Source: Nocardia sp. BMG51109 | GTDB lineage: Bacteria; Actinomycetota; Actinomycetes; Mycobacteriales; Mycobacteriaceae | Direction: 5' to 3' | DNA length: 64,000 nt | Assembly (NCBI RefSeq): GCF_000526215.1 | Contig: NZ_JAFQ01000004.1 | Coordinates: forward strand, 6,324,001-6,388,000 | Shown: one piece after another, positions 17,295-24,656 of the stretch | Position numbering within the stretch: the stretch's first letter is position 1 | Layout: the number at the start of each line of letters is the position of its first letter | The notes under the pieces: generated by a model | Seen by the model: the letters and a program-made list of their open reading frames with translations, nothing else | Databases searched by the model: none | What the model was told of the DNA's origin: nothing | Position numbers and translations under genes: made by a program

Positions 17295-18746
17295 CTACGC
17301 CCCGGAACGAGTTGCGGCAGAGGCGAAGTCGCCCGTCTCCGCGATCTCGACCAGGACGGTGCGCAGCCGGTCCAGATAGGCGCCGACCGAGGCGTGCGCC
17401 CGCTCGGTGTCCGGGAACATCACCGCGACGTGGACGCGGTCGGCCTCGCGATTGAACCACAACGGCGAGGGCTGACCGATCCGCGACCGCGAACCGAGGC
17501 CGCGGATGCCGTGCAGCCCGGGCAGCGACCGCTCCAGCTCGGCGCCGGAGATCTGCCGCATATCCATGTACGACACCCACGGCCAGTCCCGCACGGGCGG
17601 CAGCGGTCGCCCGGTCAGCTCGGCCGCGCGGTCGAGTGCCGCCGGGAGCGGGATGTCGGCGAGGGGTTTGATCGCGTCGAGCGCGCCGCGGGCCCGGCCG
17701 ACCACCTCGGTGAAGCGCGCGTGCGTGCCGACGTCGAAGGCGACCGGCAGCAGGTTGATGAACCAGCCGTGGGTGAACCGGAACCGCGGATCGGTGCGTG
17801 TTCCGATCACATTGAGCCCGAGATATCGTGTGCGCCCGTCGGATTCGAGTTCGGCCAGGGCGACGGCGGCATAGAGCCCGGCGGTGAAGGTGCCACCACC
17901 GTCGGCGCAGGCCGCGGCGAATGCCTCGTACTGCGCACCGGTGAGCAGGTCGGTCCGGCGGCCGGTGCTGTCGCCGACGGCGCCGGGAGCCAGGCCCAGA
18001 TCCCAGGGCAGCGGCCGGACGTGATCGGCGTTCTCGGCGAGAATGGTTGCCAGCCTGTCCAATTCGGGCGGGCCGCTGTCGACGAGTTCGCGCTCGGCGC
18101 GGGCGTGGTCGGTGTACCCGGCGACCGGCGGCAACGGCCGGGGCCGGCGGTCGGTGCGGGCGGTGTAGAGCCGATGGAGTTCGGCGATGGCCGCCACCAG
18201 CGACATGCCGTCGGAAAAGGCGTGGTCGATGCTGAAATACACGGTGAACCCGTCGGGTCCGTGGTCGATCGCGCCGCACGCGAACGCCGGCCACACCTCC
18301 GGATCCGGTGCCTGGAACCGGGCGGCGAGCCGGTCGCGCAGTTGTTCCCCGGAGGGGAAGGCGCCGGCCGGAACGGTCCGCAGCGCCACCGCGCCGGCGT
18401 CGAGAACGTGCCGTGTCATGGTGGTCTCGTGGACGTCGAAACGGCAGCGCAGGCTGTCGTGGCGGCGCAGGAAATCGGTGAACGCCTGTCGCAGCGCCTC
18501 GCGGTCCAGGGCAGCGGCGATGCTGAAGCACATCGAGAGCTCGGTGCGCACCGTGGCGGCGACCTCGTCCGGTGCGCACTCGCGGCGGCGGTCGCGCCAG
18601 TAGCGGATGTGGAAGTCCTGAATGAACGACGGCGGGACGGGGGAGGCGGGTGCGGCCGCCGCCGCCTCCACCGTGCCGGGTTCGGGAACGAATTCGAGCA
18701 GCTCGCCGGGCTTGGGCAGCCATTCGGCGAAGTGGATCATTTCCAT
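17295..18746 (-). CDS. PapA-like condensation-superfamily acyltransferase (second of three)
   Basis: 483 residues; the first ATG of MEM is taken as start and overlaps the upstream gene by 10 bp. The N-terminal FAEWLPKPGELLEFVP is the PapA-type signature, and the active site is SIDHAFSDGMS at about residue 170, a complete HxxxDG. The C-terminal lobe has LGLNVIGTRTDPRFRFTHGWFINLLPVAF, read in pieces, and VSYMDMRQISG. The match to the canonical active site suggests it is catalytically competent. The gene order implies that the three paralogues act together or on successive positions of one acceptor. Confidence 0.82.
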   Translation of the reverse strand: MEMIHFAEWLPKPGELLEFVPEPGTVEAAAAAPASPVPPSFIQDFHIRYWRDRRRECAPDEVAATVRTELSMCFSIAAALDREALRQAFTDFLRRHDSLRCRFDVHETTMTRHVLDAGAVALRTVPAGAFPSGEQLRDRLAARFQAPDPEVWPAFACGAIDHGPDGFTVYFSIDHAFSDGMSLVAAIAELHRLYTARTDRRPRPLPPVAGYTDHARAERELVDSGPPELDRLATILAENADHVRPLPWDLGLAPGAVGDSTGRRTDLLTGAQYEAFAAACADGGGTFTAGLYAAVALAELESDGRTRYLGLNVIGTRTDPRFRFTHGWFINLLPVAFDVGTHARFTEVVGRARGALDAIKPLADIPLPAALDRAAELTGRPLPPVRDWPWVSYMDMRQISGAELERSLPGLHGIRGLGSRSRIGQPSPLWFNREADRVHVAVMFPDTERAHASVGAYLDRLRTVLVEIAETGDFASAATRSGA

Positions 18747-20203
18747 GCCGGTGCTCCTTGTCCGATGCCGAGGTCCAGGGGCGCCCGGCGCAGGGGCGCG
18801 TCGCCGTGTTCGGCGAATTCGCCGAGCAGTTCGCGCAGCCGCAGCACGTGCCGGTGCACGTCGCGGGTGGCGCGGGTGCCGGCGGGATAGCGCGTGTTGA
18901 GCGTGAGCCCGGCCGGGGTGCGCAGGAACCAGAAGAAGAACTCGTCGCCGGCATAGGCGCGGCTGCGCAGCCAGCGGGTCTCCGATTCGATCCAGCGGTC
19001 GGCGTGCAGGACGCCGCGAATATCCATGTAGGACACCATGAACGAGATGCGCGGCCGGGTGCCGAGCAGTTCGCAGACCCTGGCGAAGGGCACCGACGCC
19101 GCGGCGCGCACGCGGCGCAGCTCCGCTCCGGACGGCGTGATGAGCTCGGCGAGACTGTTCGTGTCGCAGGCGATCCGGTACGGCGCCAGGCCGACGTACC
19201 AGCCGAGGCTGCCGGCCCAGCGCGGCTCGTCGCGGGTGTGCACCGGCACCACGGTGCGGAATTCGGGCGCGGCCGCCGGTTCGGTGGCGACCGCCGCGAA
19301 CGCGGCCAGCAGCGCGGCGGTCGTTCCCTGGCCGTGCTCGCGAGCGGCTGCGGCGGCGCGCTCGGTCGCCCGCGCGTCGAGCAGCTCGACGGCCAGGGCG
19401 CGTTGCGGCACCGGTCGCGCGGCGGCGAGCCGCGGCGGGGCGGTGGAAGCCGGGTCGGCGCTCACGGCCGACAGCGTGGCGGCCGGCGTCGTGGGCCCGG
19501 CCGCGGCGGCGAGGAAGTCGCGCCAGATCGTCACCGCGGTGTGCGCCGGTCCCGCTGCCTCGGCGCGAGCCCGTTCGGCGTGGCAGAAGTCGAGGTAGCT
19601 GGCCGCCTCCGGCAGATCGGCGGGCCGGCCGGCGCGGGCCGCGTCGTAGAGCAGGCGCAGCTCGCCGCCGATCCAGGTGGTCGAATACCCGTCCATCATC
19701 GAATGGTCCGCGGCGATGATCGCGGTGAACGAGTCCCGTTCCTCGATCGTCACGCACAGGTGCGCGGGCCAGTCCAGCGGCGACGTCCGCTGGTCGAGCA
19801 GCTGTTGCACGAGGCGGTAGGACGACATCGCCGAGGCGGGACGTCCCGCGTCGATCGGGCGCACCCGCACCGCCCCCGCGCCGAGCGTGTAGCGGGCCGC
19901 GCGGCCACCCTCGACCGCGACATGGCTGCGCAGCACCTCGTGCCGGTCGACCCAGCTTTCCAGCGCGCTGCGCCAGGCACGCGCGTCCAGCGGGCCGTCG
20001 ACGCGCAGCACATGACCCAGCCAGCAGTGCCGGCGGTCGCGAACACGGTTGTGCTCCAAGGCATCCCGGAGGTGGGACTCGTGATTGTGGGATATCGCGC
20101 GGTGGTCGCGCGGCCAGTCCGCCCAGTGCCGTTCGGCGGTGGGCAGCCACTCGGTCACCCGGCCGGTGGGCAATGGATAGTCGGCGAGTTCGATGAATTC
20201 CAT
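18737..20203 (-). CDS. PapA-like condensation-superfamily acyltransferase (first of three)
   Basis: 488 residues, first gene of the operon, with GAGGG upstream of its ATG. The N-terminal IELADYPLPTGRVTEWLPT is the PapA signature. The active site AADHSMMDGYS at about residue 165 keeps HxxxDG. The C-terminal lobe includes TVVPVHTRDEPRWAGSLGWY and FMVSYMDIRG. It is about as long as a stand-alone condensation domain, with no carrier or adenylation domain attached. The trio may make an acylated lipid. A role in trans for the nearby NRPS, which has an incomplete C domain in module 3, is possible but unproven. Confidence 0.82.
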   Translation of the reverse strand: MEFIELADYPLPTGRVTEWLPTAERHWADWPRDHRAISHNHESHLRDALEHNRVRDRRHCWLGHVLRVDGPLDARAWRSALESWVDRHEVLRSHVAVEGGRAARYTLGAGAVRVRPIDAGRPASAMSSYRLVQQLLDQRTSPLDWPAHLCVTIEERDSFTAIIAADHSMMDGYSTTWIGGELRLLYDAARAGRPADLPEAASYLDFCHAERARAEAAGPAHTAVTIWRDFLAAAAGPTTPAATLSAVSADPASTAPPRLAAARPVPQRALAVELLDARATERAAAAAREHGQGTTAALLAAFAAVATEPAAAPEFRTVVPVHTRDEPRWAGSLGWYVGLAPYRIACDTNSLAELITPSGAELRRVRAAASVPFARVCELLGTRPRISFMVSYMDIRGVLHADRWIESETRWLRSRAYAGDEFFFWFLRTPAGLTLNTRYPAGTRATRDVHRHVLRLRELLGEFAEHGDAPLRRAPLDLGIGQGAPAWK

Positions 20204-20720
20204 GGGTATCCCTCATCCGATGTAGCGAGAAAACTCCGGGCGGGAACGGTTTTCCCGGTCCGGCGCGGGAATTCCGGGCGCGGTCGGCGGGCGCGCCCGA
20301 TTGTCGGGAATCCGGATGTGACCTCGTTGTTCACCGGAATGGGATGACTCTAAGACATTCGCCCGAGGGGTGCGTCGGTGAACTCGATCACCGTAAAGGA
20401 AACGTCCGGAGCATGGATGTGGTTACGAGTCAGTTAATTCCGGACGGTACTATGCCGACCAGTCGTTATGACATGTCATGCATCTGGTTCACAGAGTGTT
20501 CGAATTGCCGGTGCGTATTCGTACAACGAGAATTCACTTGCGCTTCTCGCGACTTTTACGGTCCGCGCGGGTCCGTGCGCTGCTGCCCGTGCGCGGCGGC
20601 AGGATCGGTTCGGTGGACACGCGGGAGCGGTGCGGCGGCGGGACCGGAAGGGCCGACCGGTCGAACGTCCTCGGTCACGCATGGATCCGGTCCGGCGCGC
20701 CGGCCGGTATCGTTCGCCAC
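20204..20720. other. AT-richer regulatory region between the acyltransferase operon and the ArsC-like gene
   Basis: No gene is convincing here. The segment 20390-20560 is clearly lower in GC than its surroundings, as expected of promoter DNA. It contains a 12-bp perfect palindrome ATGACATGTCAT at 20468-20479, a candidate operator. The acyltransferase operon must start in the left part, and the ArsC-like gene has a leaderless promoter at the right edge. Confidence 0.5.
20708..20713 (+). promoter_or_regulatory. -10 box of a leaderless promoter for the ArsC-like gene
   Basis: TATCGT fits TAnnnT and is followed by exactly 7 nt and the ATG. No Shine-Dalgarno sequence is present. Confidence 0.55.
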
Positions 20721-21089
20721 ATGGCAGCAGAGCAGAGGGAGATCTGGCACAACCCGCGGTGCTCGAAGAGCCGCGCCGCGAAGGCCGCCCTGGACGAGGC
20801 GGGCATCGCCTACACCGAGCGCCGCTACCTCGACGATCCGCCCGGCGCCGACGAACTCCGGGACGTGCTGGGCGGGCTCGGCCTGGAACCGTGGGACATC
20901 ACCCGGACCGGCGAGAACGAGGCGAAGGAGCTCGGCATGGCGGAATGGTCGCGCACACCGGCCGATCGCGACCGCTGGATCGAGGCATTGGCGCGGCATC
21001 CCAAGCTGATCCAGCGCCCGATCGTCCTGACCGGACCGGGGCGCGCGGTGCTGGCCCGCGACGAACAATCGCTGAAATCCATACTCTGA
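20721..21089 (+). CDS. ArsC/Spx-family protein, probable arsenate reductase
   Basis: 122 residues from MAAEQREIWHNPRCSKSR. The N-terminal thioredoxin-like fold carries the redox Cys in NPRCSKSRAAK, the ArsC family motif. Further family landmarks are ERRYLDDPPGADEL, LIQRPIVLTGPGRAVLARDE (the conserved cis-Pro/Arg region) and a C-terminal short tail. Typical glutaredoxin-dependent ArsC proteins reduce arsenate to arsenite; some relatives are of unknown function. It has no arsenic-resistance neighbours here. It is convergent with the DUF418 gene. Confidence 0.85.
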   Translation: MAAEQREIWHNPRCSKSRAAKAALDEAGIAYTERRYLDDPPGADELRDVLGGLGLEPWDITRTGENEAKELGMAEWSRTPADRDRWIEALARHPKLIQRPIVLTGPGRAVLARDEQSLKSIL

Positions 21090-21168
21090 GCGTGCGTTTC
21101 GTCGTGCGGGGGACGGGCATATCGGGGGGCCGCGAACCCGTCGTGACGGTGATCGGCCCGCGGGGACT

Positions 21169-22377
21169 CTAAGCGGTCCGCTCCCGGGCGAGCACCCGAT
21201 AACCGGTGTGCCACAACCATTCCACCGGTCCCCGGTCGAAGCGCCGCAACCACAGCGGCGCGAACACCGCCAGGATCGCGGTGACGAGCAGGTAGATCCC
21301 CACCGTGAACGGCACCCGCGCGTCGGACGAGACCCGCGCGGCCAAGCCCAGACCCCAGCCGTAACACAGCGCCGACGCCACCAGGTTCTGCAGGATGTAG
21401 CAGCTCAGCGCCATCCGTCCGATATCGGCGAAGCGGCGGCCGACGACACCGGCGCGGCCCCGGCCGGCATAGAACTCGGCGGCCAGGGCCAGGATTCCGA
21501 GCGCCACCAGCGGGGCGGTGCCGTACCGGGTGAGCAGCACCAGGTTGCCGTTCGACAGGCCGAGCAGCAGATCGAGCGGCGCGGCGATTCCGAGGCCGAG
21601 CACCAGCAGCCGTCGCCGGAGCCGCCGCCCGGCCGGTTCGAAGACCCCCGCCCGGAACAGCCGGGCGCCGAGCAGGAACAGCGCGATCGACATCGGGAAC
21701 ACGAACACCGGCTCCAGCCGGAAGAGCGCCATGTGCTCCAGCCGGAACAGCACCAGATCCCAGAACGACCCGCCGGCATACGGATTGGGGTTCAGCGGCC
21801 GCGGTCCGCCCGAATCCGATTGCGCGGCAAGGGTCATCGCCAGCCCGATCAGTGTCAGCATCGCCACGTGCACCGCCGCGGCGCCGAGGAGCCAGCGCCG
21901 CCGCGCCCGCTCGCTGGTCGCGAGCAGGTAGGCCACCACCGCACCGGTCACCGCATAGCCCATCAGCACGTCGAATTCGGCGACGAGCAGGAAGTTCAGC
22001 AGACCGTCGAGGAACAGCAGCGCGGCCCGCCACGGGTAGCGCCCCGGCCAGGGCCGCCCGCTCCGCACCGCCGAACGCTGCTGAATGGCCAGCCCGATCC
22101 CGAACATGAGGGTGAGCAGGCCCAGGAACTTCCCCTGCGCGAGCTGCTGCAGCACCCGCTCGGTCCAGCCCCAGGCGTCGGTCGGGCCGCCGCTGTTCCG
22201 GAGGTAGCCGAGCAGCCCTCCCGGGTCGGTGATGATCCAGACATTGGTGCCGAGCGTGCCGAGAATGGCGACGCCGCGCAGCACGTCCAGGGCCGGCAAC
22301 CGTGCCGGACGCGAATCCTCCTGTATTACAGCCGGATTCGCGATATGTGCCGACATTCGGGCGATGGATTCGGACAT
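21169..22377 (-). CDS. DUF418-domain membrane protein (YeiB-like)
   Basis: 402 residues with 8-10 hydrophobic segments. The N-terminus RLPALDVLRGVAILGTLGTNVW is the conserved opening of the DUF418/YeiB family, often described as putative acyltransferase-like or transport proteins. The C-terminal DUF418 part contains IGRMALSCYILQNLVASALCYGWGLGL and VEWLWHTGYR, read in pieces. Function is unknown. It is divergent from prcB across 230 bp. An ATG at 22356 is an alternative start. Confidence 0.82.
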   Translation of the reverse strand: MSESIARMSAHIANPAVIQEDSRPARLPALDVLRGVAILGTLGTNVWIITDPGGLLGYLRNSGGPTDAWGWTERVLQQLAQGKFLGLLTLMFGIGLAIQQRSAVRSGRPWPGRYPWRAALLFLDGLLNFLLVAEFDVLMGYAVTGAVVAYLLATSERARRRWLLGAAAVHVAMLTLIGLAMTLAAQSDSGGPRPLNPNPYAGGSFWDLVLFRLEHMALFRLEPVFVFPMSIALFLLGARLFRAGVFEPAGRRLRRRLLVLGLGIAAPLDLLLGLSNGNLVLLTRYGTAPLVALGILALAAEFYAGRGRAGVVGRRFADIGRMALSCYILQNLVASALCYGWGLGLAARVSSDARVPFTVGIYLLVTAILAVFAPLWLRRFDRGPVEWLWHTGYRVLARERTA

Positions 22378-22609
22378 GGTCGGTAATCTAATACAATCGT
22401 ATGGACGACCGTATCGGTCGAGCGGGGGACCCGGTGTCGTCCGGAAGTACGACCGCGCAACCGCGCCGTGACCGAAACCTCATGTCGGGTCCTGTGATTG
22501 AAACGAGAGGCCGGGTCGGTGCCCGGTGTTGCGGCAGCAACCGGCCTTGTTGGCGGTGGTAGCATCGGCGTCGCAGATGACCTTGTCGACCGCGAGAGGT
22601 TTTTCAATC

Positions 22610-23455
22610 ATGGCCAAGTTCTCAGACGACCGGCCTCACCTGTTGAGGTATATGTACTCGCCGTCATCGTCGATTACCGAATTCTTGGCCGAGCACAAGC
22701 CCGAGGCGCTGGCGTGGACGCGAGCTGCGAACAACTCGGTACCTGACGGTATCACCCACGGCACCACGATCGTCGCGCTGAAATTCGCCGGCGGCGCGGT
22801 CATCGCCGGCGACCGGCAGGCCACCAGCGGAACGTCGGTCGGATATCGATACGCGAGGAAGGTGTATCCCGTCGACGCGACCTCGTGCATCGGTGTGGCC
22901 GGCACGTCTGCGCTCGCCTTCGATATGGTGCGGCTGTTTCAGCTCGAGGTCGAACATTACGAAAAGATCGAAGGCAGCTCGCTGTCCCTGGTGGGTCGGG
23001 CCAACAAGCTGGCGGGTATGGTCCGGCAGAACCTTCCCATGGCAATGCAGGGTTTGGCGGTTGTCCCCGTGTATGTCGGGTACGACGACGAATCCGATTC
23101 CGCGCGAATCTTCAGCTACGACCCGGCCGGGGCCATGACCGAGGAATACGAGGGATATCACTCGATCGGCTCCGGGTCGCTGTTCGCGATGGGCAGCCTG
23201 AAGAAGCTCTACGCGGAGGATCTCGGCGAGGACGGCGCGATCGCCGTCGCCCTCGAGGCACTCTACGACGCCGCCGAATCCGACACCGCCACCATGTTGC
23301 CCGACCTGGGCCGCGGGATCTTCCCCACGCTGCACGTCGTGACCTCCGACGGTGAACGCGGCCTGACCGACGATGAGATCGCCACCGTGGTCCAGGGCAT
23401 CCTCGACCGTCGTCGCCGGCAGCCGGACGGGCCGCGCGCCTCCATCACCACGTGA
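22610..23455 (+). CDS. prcB: Proteasome beta subunit (PrcB), displaced to the inhibitor biosynthetic cluster
   Basis: 281 residues from the ATG behind GAGAGG; a TAGCAT box lies at 22560. A 51-residue propeptide (including SSSITEFLAEHKPEAL) precedes the autocatalytic site THG/TTIVAL, making Thr-52 the catalytic Thr1. Asp17, Lys33 and Gly47 of mature numbering are present (AGDRQ, ARKVY, GVAGTS). Mature residue 49 is Ser where the Mycobacterium tuberculosis beta subunit has Ala, and positions 20, 22, 27, 31 and 45 of the substrate pocket also differ. The C-terminal regions EGYHSIGSGSLFAMGSLKKLY and LGRGIFPTLHVV are normal. It is remote from pup-prcA, where prcB belongs, and convergent with the P450, whose end it overlaps by 11 bp. 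It probably pairs with PrcA to give an inhibitor-resistant 20S core. Confidence 0.92.
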   Translation: MAKFSDDRPHLLRYMYSPSSSITEFLAEHKPEALAWTRAANNSVPDGITHGTTIVALKFAGGAVIAGDRQATSGTSVGYRYARKVYPVDATSCIGVAGTSALAFDMVRLFQLEVEHYEKIEGSSLSLVGRANKLAGMVRQNLPMAMQGLAVVPVYVGYDDESDSARIFSYDPAGAMTEEYEGYHSIGSGSLFAMGSLKKLYAEDLGEDGAIAVALEALYDAAESDTATMLPDLGRGIFPTLHVVTSDGERGLTDDEIATVVQGILDRRRRQPDGPRASITT

Positions 23456-24656
23456 CCGGTAGCGCGTCCAAGCCGTAGATGTTGGCGTCGTCCTTGAACG
23501 ACAGTTCGCCGATCGGGACGGCGAGCCGCAATCCGGGCATACGCCGGAACAACGTGTCGAACACAATGCGAAGCTCCAGGCGGGCCAGGTGCTGGCCGAT
23601 GCATTGGTGCGGGCCGTATCCGAACGCGATGTGGTGGCGGACGGGCCGTTCGATGTCGAGCTTGTCGGGATCGCTGAACGCGTCCGGGTCGCGGTTGGCC
23701 ATGCAGTCCAGCGGAACCACGCCCTCACCGGCCCGGATGAGCACGCCGCCGATCTCCACGTCCGCCGTCGCCACCCGGGCGGTGGCGAATTCGGCGACGC
23801 TCAGGTAGCGCAGCAGCTCGTCGACCGCGGCCGGCGTCTTGGCCGGGTCCTGTCGAATCTTGGCCAGCTGGTCGGGGTGCGTGAGCAGCGCCACGATACC
23901 GGTCGCGATCGTATTGGCCGTCGTCTCGTAGCCGCCGACGAGGATCAGAAATGCCAAGGCGGCCAACGCTTCCCGGTCGACCGCCCCCGCTTCCTCTCGC
24001 TGCCGCGTGATCTGCCTGCCGAGCAGGTCGTCGCTGCCGGTACGTTCCTTGCCGGCCACCAGATCGTCGAAGTAGGTACGCAATTCGGTGAAGGCGGTGA
24101 ACCGTTCCGGCACCGGCGTAGTGCGGCGAACCAGCCGGGCCGTGTGGTCCTGGAAGAACGCGTGATCGGTGTAGGGCACACCGAGCAGTTCGCAGGTGAC
24201 CAGCGAAGGCACGGGCAGCGCAAGGGTTTCGACCAGGTCCACCGGTTGTGGCAGGCCGAATATGAAATCGAGTTGATCGTCGACGATCTGCTGGATGCGC
24301 GATCGCAGCAGGTTGACCCGCCGGACAGTGAACTCCCCGGTCAGCGCGCGGCGGGCGCGCAGATGCTCCGGCTGGTCCATTCCGATCAGTGACGGTGTGA
24401 ACTCGTGGGCGGCCTGCGCAAGCTCCACCGACAGCGCGGGATAGCCGGGATTGCGGCGGTCGGAGCTGAATCGGGGATCGCTGAGCATCTGGCGAATGTC
24501 GGCGTGCCGGGTCAGCGCCCAGGCCGGCGCTCGGGTAGGCAGGACCACCCGGGCCACGGGCTCCTGCTCGCGCAGCGCTCGGTACTCCGGCGGTGGATCG
24601 AACGGGTGGGCGCGCGGCCGGGGTACCGACGTGGCGGGCTCGGTGACATCGCTCAT
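23445..24656 (-). CDS. Cytochrome P450
   Basis: 403 residues; ATG overlaps the stop of the dehydrogenase gene by ATGA. Bacterial class I P450 motifs are complete: I-helix LILVGGYETTANTI, K-helix ELLR, and the heme loop AFGYGPHQCIGQHLARLEL with the axial Cys at about residue 353. It belongs to the CYP105/107-like type that hydroxylates secondary metabolites with ferredoxin partners encoded elsewhere. In epoxyketone clusters P450s oxidise the peptide or the terminal residue, so a tailoring hydroxylation is the likely role. It is the last gene of the biosynthetic operon, and its 3' end overlaps prcB. Confidence 0.93.
   Translation of the reverse strand: MSDVTEPATSVPRPRAHPFDPPPEYRALREQEPVARVVLPTRAPAWALTRHADIRQMLSDPRFSSDRRNPGYPALSVELAQAAHEFTPSLIGMDQPEHLRARRALTGEFTVRRVNLLRSRIQQIVDDQLDFIFGLPQPVDLVETLALPVPSLVTCELLGVPYTDHAFFQDHTARLVRRTTPVPERFTAFTELRTYFDDLVAGKERTGSDDLLGRQITRQREEAGAVDREALAALAFLILVGGYETTANTIATGIVALLTHPDQLAKIRQDPAKTPAAVDELLRYLSVAEFATARVATADVEIGGVLIRAGEGVVPLDCMANRDPDAFSDPDKLDIERPVRHHIAFGYGPHQCIGQHLARLELRIVFDTLFRRMPGLRLAVPIGELSFKDDANIYGLDALPVTW

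Noticed and set aside
22610..23455. A second, merely redundant housekeeping prcB
   Set aside because: The pup-prcA operon has no prcB, so redundancy is not supported by the window. The cluster context and residue 49 favour a resistance role, though only the full genome can decide.
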